Of a DNA stretch of 56,808 bases, positions 31,003 through 39,536 are shown piece after piece (positions within the stretch are counted from its first letter, which is position 1; the number at the start of each line of letters is the position of its first letter). Where the stretch lies: positions 1-56,808 of the IMG/VR virus record IMGVR_UViG_3300020202_000006; one strand, given 5' to 3'. This stretch comes from a virus. Under the pieces are notes generated by a model that made no database searches, was not told the origin of the DNA, and saw only the letters and a list, made by a program, of their open reading frames with translations. Both the position numbers and the translations under genes were made by a program.

Positions 31003-33042
31003 ATGGACCCTCAGACTCTCACGGGCTCAACGGCCCCTTTTGATGGACCGGGCGGCGGGGTCGCTCCCCGCGCCGGTCTTCCTTCCTCTGGGCCGCCCCT
31101 CGACGAGGGGTGCGTCTGGGTTGCCCTGCACGCCAAGGGGTGGCAGGAGGGCGAGCAGGGCGTCATCGAGACGATCATCGACCACCTCGAAGACCACATC
31201 CCCGCCGAGCAGCGGTGGGTGGTCGAGTTCGGCGCCGGCGAGGGCTCGGCCGCGCTCCCCGTCACCGTCGCCCCCCTCTGCGTGCGCGAGGGGTGGAAGT
31301 CGCTGCTCATCGAGCCCCACCCGCAGGTCCGCCAGCGGCTGACGCGCAACGCCCCCTCGCGGTGCGTCATCGACGGCTCGTGCGTCCTGCCCGACGGCGA
31401 GAACACCATCGACGCCATCATGGCCCGCCACGAGTGCCACCCCAATCCGGCGGTGATGGTGGTGGACGTGGACTCGATCGAGTACCACATCGTCGAGGCG
31501 ATGGAGAGCCGGCCGATCGTGCTCTGCGTCGAGACGCTGGACCTGAACAGCCCCAGGCACAGGGAGTCGCCGCTGGAGCCGTACGTGCCCGAGCGGCACG
31601 AGTCGGGCACCATCCTCGACGACGACTTCGGCACCCAGCTCCAGGCCAACGCCGCGGCGTTCGACGCCCTGCTGGGCGCCCGCGGGTACAAGCTGGTCTT
31701 CCGCACCCGATTCAACAGCGTCTACGTGCGGGACGACCTGACGCCCCGCCTGCGCAAGCGCAAGCTCAACCTGGGCGCGGGCCCCACCGTCTTCCCGGGC
31801 TACGAGGCCCTGGACATCAAGACCGGCACCGACATCCGCAAGCTCGACCTGCCCGACTGCTCGGTGGACGAGGTCTACTGCTCGCACGTCCTGGAGCACT
31901 TCCCCTACGAGGAGCGCCTGGCGATCGTGAAGGAGTGGGTGCGGGTCCTCAAGCCCTGGGGCTCGCTCAAGATCGCGGTCCCCGACATGACCAAGCTGGC
32001 CAGGGCCATCGTCTCCGACGAGCCCGAGCAGCCCCTCTCGTACCTGGAGTCGGTGGTCTACGGCGGGCACAACGACGCCAACGACCACCACCGGGCGATG
32101 TTCACGGCGGCGACGCTGGCGAAGCTGATGAACGACGCGGGCGTGGGGTCGGTCGCCCCCTTCAAGCCCTTCATGCCCGACTGCTCGCAGAACCCCTACT
32201 CGCTGAACCTGGAGGGCGTGAAGCGCTGGTATCCCAGGGTGGAGAAGCCCCGGATCGCGCTGGTGATGAGCCAGCCCGAGCTGACGCACACCTGCCACGA
32301 GGAGAGCCTGGTCCGGCTGGCGCAGAGGATCGGCTTCGAGATCGTCCCCTGCAAGGGCGCGTTCTGGGACCGCGACGTGACGATCGGCACGCAGCACGCC
32401 ATCGCCACGCACAACCCCGACTTCCTGCTCTACAGCGACTACGACAGCGTCTTCGAGCCCGAGGACGTGCAGAAGCTCATCGACGCGATGAACGCCGACC
32501 CCACGCTGGCGGCGATCGGCAGCGTGCAGATGAGCCGGCACAACGACGCGCCGCTGGTCTTCGACCCCGAGTGGGACTACTCGGGGGAGATCTGCCGGGT
32601 GCGCTACTCGCACTTCGGGCTGACGCTGATCCGCCGCGAGGTCTTCGAGGAGATGCCCCAGCCGTGGTTCTGGTCCGTGCCGGGCCGGACGCCCGAGGGC
32701 GGGTGGGACTGGCAGGCGTGGGGCCGCACGGACGCGGACATCACGTTCTGGCGGAACTGCGACATCCTGGGGCTGAAGGTCTGCCAGCACAACGGCGTGT
32801 GCATCGGGCACAGCATCCGCGCCATCAAGTACCCCTGCGACAAGGGCAAGGGCGTGATGCTCGTGCCCATCGAGAACTACCGCCGGCAGGGCAAGCCCAA
32901 GGCCGCGGCGTTCAACCCCGCGCTGTACCGCAAGAGGCCCGAGCCGGCGCCGGTGCCGGCGCCCCCCGCCGACTTCCTGGCCGCGGCGACCAACGCCGTG
33001 CGTCCCGAGCCGCAAACCCCCGACGTGAGCGCGAGCCCGTGA
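31003..33042 (+). CDS. Three-domain methyltransferase-methyltransferase-glycosyltransferase-like protein
   Basis: Three enzyme-like domains are fused in 679 residues. Residues about 36-245 resemble FkbM-type methyltransferases, with EFGAGEG (75-81), LLIEPHP (101-107) and VVDVDSIEYHIVEAM (153-167). Residues about 253-400 are a second class I SAM domain, with LNLGAG (255-260), HVLEHF (295-300) and RVLKPWGSLKIAVPDM. Residues about 415-615 look like a GT-A glycosyltransferase, with a DxD-like SDYDS (478-482) and TDADITFW. The tail is Pro-rich. It lies inside the head operon, and its stop overlaps the connector GTG. It may decorate virion or host-surface glycans. The substrate is unknown. Confidence 0.75.
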   Translation: MDPQTLTGSTAPFDGPGGGVAPRAGLPSSGPPLDEGCVWVALHAKGWQEGEQGVIETIIDHLEDHIPAEQRWVVEFGAGEGSAALPVTVAPLCVREGWKSLLIEPHPQVRQRLTRNAPSRCVIDGSCVLPDGENTIDAIMARHECHPNPAVMVVDVDSIEYHIVEAMESRPIVLCVETLDLNSPRHRESPLEPYVPERHESGTILDDDFGTQLQANAAAFDALLGARGYKLVFRTRFNSVYVRDDLTPRLRKRKLNLGAGPTVFPGYEALDIKTGTDIRKLDLPDCSVDEVYCSHVLEHFPYEERLAIVKEWVRVLKPWGSLKIAVPDMTKLARAIVSDEPEQPLSYLESVVYGGHNDANDHHRAMFTAATLAKLMNDAGVGSVAPFKPFMPDCSQNPYSLNLEGVKRWYPRVEKPRIALVMSQPELTHTCHEESLVRLAQRIGFEIVPCKGAFWDRDVTIGTQHAIATHNPDFLLYSDYDSVFEPEDVQKLIDAMNADPTLAAIGSVQMSRHNDAPLVFDPEWDYSGEICRVRYSHFGLTLIRREVFEEMPQPWFWSVPGRTPEGGWDWQAWGRTDADITFWRNCDILGLKVCQHNGVCIGHSIRAIKYPCDKGKGVMLVPIENYRRQGKPKAAAFNPALYRKRPEPAPVPAPPADFLAAATNAVRPEPQTPDVSASP

Positions 33043-34160
33043 GCAGCATCTCCTACGCCGCCGCCTTCCAGGACGAGATCGCCCTGCTGCTGACGGGCGG
33101 GCTGTACGCCGCCTGCACGACGGAGCAGAAGACGCTCATCGACGGCAACTCCACGGCCAGCCCCCCCACGCGGGGCGCGGCCAAGGGGGCGTGGGACAAG
33201 GCCGTCCTGACCGACTACTGGGTGCAGCGCGTGGCCGCGGGGTCCACGGCCCCGGACCTCGACGCGCGGCGGTGGTTCATCTGGGAGGCCGTCAAGCAGG
33301 CCGGGGTGCAGATGCGCCCCAACATGCTCGACGTGTACACCAAGAACGCCGCGGAGGCCGAGGCGCAGTACGTCGAGCAGGCCGCGCGCCTGGCCATCGA
33401 CGCCAGCCCGGCCAGCTCCACCGAGCCCTGGGCCGTCAACCAGCAGAACATCCGCCTCTACTGCCTCGCGCACCTCATCCGCCGCACGCCCCGCGTGCTC
33501 GCCCCCGTCGAGACCATCGACGCCGCGACCTACGCGGTGCTCGCCGAGCTGTGGGACGGCTTCGACTGGCCCTTCCGCCGGCGCCTGGTGACGATGGCGA
33601 TCACCACCAGCGAGACGGTGACGTTCTCGGTGGGGACCAACACGCAGAGCATCGACCGCCCCGCGACGCGGGAGTTCTACTACGGGCCCGACGACGAGGA
33701 GGAGTCGTGCCTGAAGTGGGCGGACGGGGACGACTTCGCGCAGCGCCGCGCGGCCAACGACGGGGACACGGGCCAGCCCCGCTGGTGGCGCTTCCAGTCC
33801 GCGGGCGACACGCTCACGCACTACTTCGTCCCGATCCCCGACGCCGCGTACGAGCTGACGGGCGAAATCTACATCACCGGCCCGGGCAACCCCAGCAGCG
33901 CGACGGACACGACCCCCTTCGCCCGGTTCCCCGCCAGCGTGCAGCCGCTCATCCGCGAGCTGGTGCTGGCCCGCGTGCTCAAGGAGATGCGGGCCGACGG
34001 CGGGCGGGAGGAGTGGGAGAAGGAGTGGGCGCGGGCGACGGAGATGTGCCTGCGGCTCGCCGACCAGGGGCGGCAGGACGACGTGCAGGTGGTCCGCGAC
34101 GAGGCCCGCGACTTCCTGGAGTACGACGGCGTGGGCGGGATGCTGGGGGGGCCGCTGTGA
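33039..34160 (+). CDS. Putative head-tail connector / neck protein
   Basis: The 373-residue protein starts in a GTGA overlap. The first half is helical (AEAEAQYVEQAARLAIDASP), the middle is beta-rich (ETVTFSVGTNTQSIDRPATR) and a C-terminal helix is charged. Its place between head genes and an HK97-gp10-like gene supports a connector or adaptor role. I do not recognise the exact family. Confidence 0.55.
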   Translation: MSSISYAAAFQDEIALLLTGGLYAACTTEQKTLIDGNSTASPPTRGAAKGAWDKAVLTDYWVQRVAAGSTAPDLDARRWFIWEAVKQAGVQMRPNMLDVYTKNAAEAEAQYVEQAARLAIDASPASSTEPWAVNQQNIRLYCLAHLIRRTPRVLAPVETIDAATYAVLAELWDGFDWPFRRRLVTMAITTSETVTFSVGTNTQSIDRPATREFYYGPDDEEESCLKWADGDDFAQRRAANDGDTGQPRWWRFQSAGDTLTHYFVPIPDAAYELTGEIYITGPGNPSSATDTTPFARFPASVQPLIRELVLARVLKEMRADGGREEWEKEWARATEMCLRLADQGRQDDVQVVRDEARDFLEYDGVGGMLGGPL

Positions 34161-34423
34161 ATCCCCCCACGCTCATGGACGCGCTGCTCCCCGCCGTCCG
34201 CAGGATGGCGGACGGGGCCGCATTGGACGTGGCCCGGCGGGTGCAGCGCGAGATGCTGGCCCCGACCAGGGGCGCCGCGTCCATCGAGCGCGTGGGCGAG
34301 GGGATGTACCTCGTCAGCGCGACCGGCCCCGGGCTGGCGGACAGGGAGTACGGGAACACGGGCGTGCCCGCCGAGCCCTTCGTGATGGACGCGGTCGGCC
34401 GCGCCGGGGGGGTGCTCTCGTGA
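34157..34423 (+). CDS. HK97 gp10-like tail completion protein
   Basis: The 88-residue protein starts in a GTGA overlap. A helical N-terminus (ALDVARRVQREMLAPTRGAA) is followed by DREYGNTGVPAEPFVMDAV. The pattern 'small residue, Tyr, Gly, then Pro-x-Pro-Phe' at the end recalls the HK97 gp10 family of head-tail joining proteins. It is short for the family. The next gene looks like a tail terminator, which agrees. Confidence 0.6.
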   Translation: MNPPTLMDALLPAVRRMADGAALDVARRVQREMLAPTRGAASIERVGEGMYLVSATGPGLADREYGNTGVPAEPFVMDAVGRAGGVLS

Positions 34424-34872
34424 CGCTGGAGGAGGCGGTGTACTCGGCGGTCAGCGACGCCATCACGGGGGACACCGTGGCGGCGACGGGGCTGTTCAAC
34501 ACCACCAACCAGTACTACGTGCGGCGCCTCTCCCGCCAGGGGCACGGCGACGACCGCGACACGCACAACTACCCGCGCATCGAGGTGCAGTTCCCCCTGG
34601 ACGCGGCGGAGGACTCCTTCGCCCGCGGGTCCAACGCGGTGCTGTTCCGCCTCGTCGTCGTCACGCAGCGCGACGGGCACTTCCCGGCGGAGGACGCGGT
34701 GTGCAAGCGGGTGCGCGAGCTGCTGCACAACCAGACGCTCAACACGGACCCGACGGACTGGTCGCTCAACAAGCCGACCATCGTGCGCACGCTCCGCGGG
34801 CCCATCTCCGACACGGAAAAGCGCAAGGTGTTCGAGTTCAGGATCGGCGCCAGCCGCGATTCGGGGGCATGA
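34420..34872 (+). CDS. Putative tail terminator protein
   Basis: The 150-residue protein has a helix, strands and RLVVVTQRDGHFPAEDAVCK about residues 77-96. It has the size and alternating pattern of gpU/DUF3168-type terminators, which cap the tail tube and meet the neck. It lies between the gp10-like and tube-like genes, as expected. Confidence 0.6.
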   Translation: MTLEEAVYSAVSDAITGDTVAATGLFNTTNQYYVRRLSRQGHGDDRDTHNYPRIEVQFPLDAAEDSFARGSNAVLFRLVVVTQRDGHFPAEDAVCKRVRELLHNQTLNTDPTDWSLNKPTIVRTLRGPISDTEKRKVFEFRIGASRDSGA

Positions 34873-34875
34873 CCT

Positions 34876-35271
34876 ATGGCGATTCTCCGGGGCAACCAGG
34901 CGGCCTTCTCCTTCGCGGGGCAGACCATCACCACCATCGAGCACCACGCCTGGGAGGCCGACTTCCAGCGCCCGCAGCACGAGTCCACGCCCTTCGGCTA
35001 CGAGGGCACCCGCAACGAGATCGGCACCATCACCATCCGCGGCACCGTCCGCGGGTTCCGCGACTCCGCGGCCAACACCGCCGTCGTGCCGGACGGGACG
35101 GCGGGGACCATGACGCTGACGACGGTGAGCGGCAAGTCGTACGCCTTCAACGCCCGGCTCTACGGCATGGGCATCAGCGCCCTGTCGCTCAACGGCGGGC
35201 CCAACCAGCCCACGCAGTACTCCTTCATCTCCTCCGCCGCCAGCTCGGCGGCGCCGGTGACCACCGCCTGA
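34876..35271 (+). CDS. Putative tail tube protein
   Basis: The 131-residue beta-rich protein (GTITIRGTVRGFRDSAANTA, GTMTLTTVSGKSYAF) resembles small phage tail tube proteins in size and strand pattern. Its stop shares a base with the next ATG (TGATG). If no tape measure exists, it may instead form a short tail nozzle. Confidence 0.55.
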   Translation: MAILRGNQAAFSFAGQTITTIEHHAWEADFQRPQHESTPFGYEGTRNEIGTITIRGTVRGFRDSAANTAVVPDGTAGTMTLTTVSGKSYAFNARLYGMGISALSLNGGPNQPTQYSFISSAASSAAPVTTA

Positions 35272-35684
35272 TGGAAGACAACGCCCCCATCTTCGAGGTC
35301 TCCAAGGTCACGGTCCCCGTGGGGATGGACGTGTCGGAGGCCGAGCGCGCCGTGGACGCCCTAGAGGAGCGGGTGGCGGCGCTGCACGCGCAGGCCGGCA
35401 AGGTGGGCGAAGCGCTGACCAAGGGCCTGGAGGCGGCGGAGGAGGCGGCGGGCCGGTTGCTGGAGACGCTGGGCAAGATGGCGGACATCCGCGTCCCCGA
35501 GATGCCCGAGGCCCAGGAGCCGCGGCGCGAGCCAGGCGGTGACGTGGAGGCGGCGCTCGACGACGAGTCGCGCCGGCCGGTGACGGACCAGGAGTTCCAG
35601 AACTTCCGCGCCGACTTCGAGAGGCGCCTGGACGAGATCGCCACGCTCCTGGGCAACATCGACGCGAACACGGAGGGCCGGTGA
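35271..35684 (+). CDS. Coiled-coil tail assembly candidate
   Basis: The 137-residue acidic protein has two coiled-coil stretches (ERAVDALEERVAALHAQAGK and FRADFERRLDEIATLLGNID) around a Pro/Glu-rich linker. In long-tailed phages, tail assembly chaperones and the tape measure follow the tube gene. This is far too short for a tape measure and might be a remnant or a chaperone. Confidence 0.5.
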   Translation: MEDNAPIFEVSKVTVPVGMDVSEAERAVDALEERVAALHAQAGKVGEALTKGLEAAEEAAGRLLETLGKMADIRVPEMPEAQEPRREPGGDVEAALDDESRRPVTDQEFQNFRADFERRLDEIATLLGNIDANTEGR

Positions 35685-36431
35685 GTGCCCGCCGAACGCA
35701 TCAAGCCCGCCCAGTACGGCACGGCCCCGCGGACCCTGGCCTGGGAGACGTGGCGCGTCACCGACCGCAACTGGGACGACTGCCACGCCGACCCGCAGCT
35801 CCCCCAGCGCGGGACGCCCCACCCGGCCAACACCAACCTCGTGGTCTACGACATCCAGCCCTTCAAGGAGGTGCGGCCCGGCGTCCACTTCGTCCGGCTG
35901 CTCTACCTCCCGCCCAGCTTCAACCTGCCGCAGATCCGCGGGTCGGAGGCGGAGGTCACGGCCGACGAGGACTTCGAGCTTCCGGTCCTGTCGAGCGACA
36001 CGGGCACGGGCCCGCTCGCCCAGATCAAGCGGCGCTTCGTGAAGCGCGGGCGGATGATCTCGGTCGAGTCGCGGCTGGTGGGCGCGGGCGAGGGCGAGCT
36101 GCGCGCGGCCAAGTCGCTGCTGCTGAACAACCTGGGGTGCTGGTATCTGCTCCCCCGCGGGCAGACGTTCAACCAGATCCCCGGCATCCTGATCTCCTCG
36201 CGGCTGCGGCTGGACCGCTCGAACCTCGTCTTCGCCGACGTGCGGTTCCTGACGACGGGCTGGGTGCGGGCCATCCCCGCCGGCTCGTACCTGGGGCAGA
36301 CGCTCGCGCTCCCGGAGCTGCCCCCGCTGGCGGAGTACAACGCCGACTTCAACGCCAGCGGCGTCGCGTCCGTGGCCGTCAAGCTCTACACGGACATCTA
36401 CCGCCAAGGGCAGGTGATCCCGTGGCTCTAG
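35685..36431 (+). CDS. Putative tail / baseplate protein
   Basis: The 248-residue protein has GTG start at 35685. Long beta stretches (HFVRLLYLPPSFNLPQIRGS) and GCWYLLPRGQTFNQIPGILI suggest a tail structural protein. Neighbouring small beta proteins support a tail-tip role. No enzyme motif is visible. Confidence 0.55.
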   Translation: MPAERIKPAQYGTAPRTLAWETWRVTDRNWDDCHADPQLPQRGTPHPANTNLVVYDIQPFKEVRPGVHFVRLLYLPPSFNLPQIRGSEAEVTADEDFELPVLSSDTGTGPLAQIKRRFVKRGRMISVESRLVGAGEGELRAAKSLLLNNLGCWYLLPRGQTFNQIPGILISSRLRLDRSNLVFADVRFLTTGWVRAIPAGSYLGQTLALPELPPLAEYNADFNASGVASVAVKLYTDIYRQGQVIPWL

Positions 36432-36781
36432 ACGCCGCCACCAACTTCGACGTGGCGATGGGCGTCGTGCGCACGGCGAGCGCCCAGGCCGGGCCCGCCG
36501 ACACGGTGCGGTACTCGGGCTACGCCATCTCGCTGGTCACGGGCGCCCAGTCGCCCTTCACGAACATGCTCCCGTACCGCTGGGGCGGCCCCTCGGACGT
36601 GATGATCCAGGCCGCGGCGCCCGCGGGGTCGCTCGCCATCGTCTCGGTGTACAACGGCACCCGCCGGCTCTACGTCTTCGAGGAGCGGTTCGAGCCCGCC
36701 GACTGCGACGACAACCCCGGCGCGCGGCAGGCCGCCGCGCTGGCCGCGGCCTTCGCCGCTCAGCCCGGAGGTGCGACGTGA
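36422..36781 (+). CDS. Small virion-like protein
   Basis: The 119-residue protein starts at GTG, overlapping the previous stop by 10 nt. It has YSGYAISLVTGAQSPFTNML and an Ala-rich C-terminus, and ends in a GTGA overlap. Probably a tail-tip component by position. Confidence 0.5.
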   Translation: MALDAATNFDVAMGVVRTASAQAGPADTVRYSGYAISLVTGAQSPFTNMLPYRWGGPSDVMIQAAAPAGSLAIVSVYNGTRRLYVFEERFEPADCDDNPGARQAAALAAAFAAQPGGAT

Positions 36782-37134
36782 AGATCCTGCCCCCGCTCAA
36801 CCCGGGGAAGACGACCATCGACCTGGGCGTGCCCGAGGACGCACTGGACTACCGCGTGCCCAACGACGTGGAGCACGTCGTGGTGCAACGCGACATGCGC
36901 GACGGGGGCGCGTGGCCCACGGGCACCGTGCCGATCGTCACGCTCAAGCACAGCCTCGACGGCGGGAGTTATCACGCCTTCGCCGCCGGGGCCGTCACGT
37001 ACAACACCGAGGGCATCGGCGCGGCCGTGTCGGTCGTGCCGGGCTCGTACCTGCGTCTGTATGTCTCGACCATCGCGGCCTCCACCGGCGAGACCATGCG
37101 CCCGGTGCTCCGTGGGTACAAGGACACCGACTGA
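36778..37134 (+). CDS. Small beta-rich virion-like protein
   Basis: The 118-residue protein (PLNPGKTTIDLGVPEDALDY, YLRLYVSTIAASTGETMRPV) resembles small decoration or tail-tip proteins. GGAGGTGCGAC-type ribosome site overlaps the previous gene's end. Function unknown. Confidence 0.55.
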   Translation: MKILPPLNPGKTTIDLGVPEDALDYRVPNDVEHVVVQRDMRDGGAWPTGTVPIVTLKHSLDGGSYHAFAAGAVTYNTEGIGAAVSVVPGSYLRLYVSTIAASTGETMRPVLRGYKDTD

Positions 37135-37150
37135 TTTTCGGGGGTGACTT

Positions 37151-38020
37151 ATGGCGAACTTTCGCTGGACAGGAGCTGCGGGCGACGGGAACATCCAGAC
37201 CGCGGGCAACTACGCGGGCGGTGCGGCGCCCAGCGCCGACGCCGACAACCTGTACTTCGACACCAACGTCGACCCGAACACGGGCCACCCGACGAACGGC
37301 ACGCTGGCGTTCGCCTTCGGCGAGATCGTCGTCTCCCCGGGCGTGAACGTCGCCATCGGCAACGACTCGGGACAGCCGACCTTCGGCGGCGCAGGCGACA
37401 CCATCCCGCTCATCCGCCTCGCGGGCACGGCCCGGCGCCACCGGCTGGCCTGCGGCGCCGACGCCGTGACCAGGCTCTCCTGCGAGCTGGGCACCGGCCA
37501 GCAGGTCCACCTCATCAGCGGGACCTACACCACGACCGTGGCCGAGCGGTGCGAGGTGCTGCCCGGCGCCTCCGCGGTCACCACGAACATCCGCGTCATG
37601 CGCGGCGGCAAGGTCGTGGCCGCCACGAACGGCACGGCCATCACGCTCCTGGAGCTGGACGACGCCTCCAGCGCCGAGGTGACGAGCCGCGCCATCACCA
37701 CGGTCTACGTCGAGGGGGCGTCGAACCTGACGACCAAGGGCTCGACGGTGGTGACGACCGGCCACTGCACGAGTGGTTCCACGTACAACAAGCAGTCGGC
37801 CGCCACCGACACGACCTGGAACCTCCGCGGCCGGGGCAGCAAGATCACCCCCGCGGGCTACGCGAGCCCGGCGACGGCCAACACCATCACGACCCTGAAC
37901 CGCCACGGCACGGCGACGCTCATCAAGAGCGCCGGCGGCGCCACACTGACCGTCACGAACGACAACCTCTTCGGCACCGAGTCGGACACCAACAACACGC
38001 CCATCACGTTCAACCCGTGA
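37151..38020 (+). CDS. Putative beta-helix tail fibre / receptor-binding protein
   Basis: The 289-residue protein begins with a FRWTGAAGDGNIQTAGNY motif, similar to the W-x-G...NW-x-G start of autotransporter-like beta-helix repeats. It continues with short Thr/Val/Gly-rich strands. Such right-handed beta-helices form fibres or spikes. It follows the tail-tip genes and precedes the Cys-rich protein. Confidence 0.6.
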   Translation: MANFRWTGAAGDGNIQTAGNYAGGAAPSADADNLYFDTNVDPNTGHPTNGTLAFAFGEIVVSPGVNVAIGNDSGQPTFGGAGDTIPLIRLAGTARRHRLACGADAVTRLSCELGTGQQVHLISGTYTTTVAERCEVLPGASAVTTNIRVMRGGKVVAATNGTAITLLELDDASSAEVTSRAITTVYVEGASNLTTKGSTVVTTGHCTSGSTYNKQSAATDTTWNLRGRGSKITPAGYASPATANTITTLNRHGTATLIKSAGGATLTVTNDNLFGTESDTNNTPITFNP

Positions 38021-38025
38021 GATGA

Positions 38026-39165
38026 ATGCAGCGTCCCCTGTACAGAGCCGGTGAGAGCGGGCGCCGCCGGTTGCACCGGGGCGGGAGGCCCGCCACCGAC
38101 GCGGCCAGGGACTGCTGCTGCGGGGAGGGCGAGTGGCACGCCCTGCACAACTGCTGCTTCCCCTCCCGGCGGGTCTGGGTGCTCGCCGACCGCGTCCCCG
38201 CCGGGTGCTCCGTCGTGGTCGCGCACCTCGACGGGAGCAACTGCTGGACCGTGGTGCGCTCGGGGCTCACGCGCGAGCAGGTGCTCGCCGTCGACCCCCG
38301 GGCGGTGTTCATCGAGCCGGGCCCGCCCTTCGAGTGCGCGCCCGACTGCGACGACGCCCGCTGCACGCCGCGGGCCGACTGCGACTGCTGCCTGTTCGCC
38401 GACGTGTCCCGCCCCTGCGGCTATCCCGGCGGCGAGAACACGACGGTCTGCTGCACCTACGGCCAGCGCTTCCGCGTGCGGTTCTACGGGACGCGGCGGG
38501 AGGTCTTCCGCACCTGGGGGTCCTCCAGCTCCATCTGCTGCCCGATGACCGCCGAGACCGTGACCAACACGGCCTGGGACGAGACGTACGAGTACCGCGT
38601 CGTCCCCGGCTGCACCTACGAGCGGGAGTGCCTGAACCGCTTCGTCACGGTGGTCACCCGCGGGTTCACGTCGGACCAGTCGCCCGGCGGCCCCCTGTGC
38701 GGCACCCGCAACCCGCCCTTCGAGAGCATCAACAACTACCGCTGTGACGAGGGCGGCCAGAGCGCCGTCGGCTGGAACTTCAGCGTCTCCCCGGCGGGCG
38801 GCCTCATCTACGGGGACGTGCGGAACCTCTCGCTGACGACGTGCCACTCCGACGTGGAGCCCCGGCCCTGCAACTTCTCCTGCCGGCAGACCACCACCGT
38901 CAACGGCATCGAGCACGTCAGCCACGAGCGGTCGGCCGAGGCCGGTTGCTTCGAGGGGCGGCTGACGCTCCGGGAGCTGTACCACCGCGACTTCGTCGTC
39001 GGTGACGACCAGCACCTGTGCAACGACTACGAGATCGGCCAGGAGGTCGTCTCCAACTTCCAGATCACGGTGAACGAGGAGTGCGCGCGGTCGCCGTGCT
39101 CGGGGCCGGACCGGCGCGGCCCGCGCGACGAGCCCCCGGCGCTGGGGACGGGGGACCTGCTATGA
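38026..39165 (+). CDS. Cysteine-rich virion-like protein
   Basis: The 379-residue protein holds about 29 cysteines, in clusters such as DCCCGEGEWH, NCCFPSRR, DCDCCLFAD, TTVCCTYG and SSICCPM. This density suggests an extracellular, disulfide-stabilised or metal-binding fold and is rare for phage proteins. The rest is beta-rich with Thr/Arg. It ends in an ATGA overlap with another Cys-rich protein. It may be a host-binding tip or adhesin-like fibre. No family is recognised. Confidence 0.65.
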   Translation: MQRPLYRAGESGRRRLHRGGRPATDAARDCCCGEGEWHALHNCCFPSRRVWVLADRVPAGCSVVVAHLDGSNCWTVVRSGLTREQVLAVDPRAVFIEPGPPFECAPDCDDARCTPRADCDCCLFADVSRPCGYPGGENTTVCCTYGQRFRVRFYGTRREVFRTWGSSSSICCPMTAETVTNTAWDETYEYRVVPGCTYERECLNRFVTVVTRGFTSDQSPGGPLCGTRNPPFESINNYRCDEGGQSAVGWNFSVSPAGGLIYGDVRNLSLTTCHSDVEPRPCNFSCRQTTTVNGIEHVSHERSAEAGCFEGRLTLRELYHRDFVVGDDQHLCNDYEIGQEVVSNFQITVNEECARSPCSGPDRRGPRDEPPALGTGDLL

Positions 39166-39536
39166 CGTGCGGATGCGCCCCGGGCACCGTCCCTCTGCCC
39201 CCGGGCGCCCGGGAGGCGGCGGCGCTGTGCCACCTGTGCCTCTACGCGGAGCACGCGCCCGTGTCGGCGGCGGTCAAGGGCATGGTGGCCTGCACCCTCG
39301 ACGGCGCCCCGATGCTGGCGGCGGTGACGCGCCCGTGCCCGGCGGGGCTGCACCCCGACCGCGACGGCGTCGTGCGGTGGATGGGCGTGCGGTGGGAGGG
39401 CGTGCCGGCGCCGATCCGCTGGTGGCTCTGGGCGTTCCACCCCAGGCACCCCCGTCCCGGCTCGTTCGCGGGCTGCGGGTGCGTCCGGGTTCTGAAGCGG
39501 GCATGGCGGCGTTTGAGGGGAGCGAAGCATGGCTGA
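39162..39536 (+). CDS. Cysteine-rich small protein
   Basis: The 124-residue protein has eight Cys: MTCGC, LCHLC, ACT, PCP and GCGC. The middle is Trp-rich (VRWEGVPAPIRWWLWAFHP) and the C-terminus strongly basic. The paired Cys could bind metal. It starts in an ATGA overlap with the 29-Cys gene, which suggests joint function. Confidence 0.6.
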   Translation: MTCGCAPGTVPLPPGAREAAALCHLCLYAEHAPVSAAVKGMVACTLDGAPMLAAVTRPCPAGLHPDRDGVVRWMGVRWEGVPAPIRWWLWAFHPRHPRPGSFAGCGCVRVLKRAWRRLRGAKHG

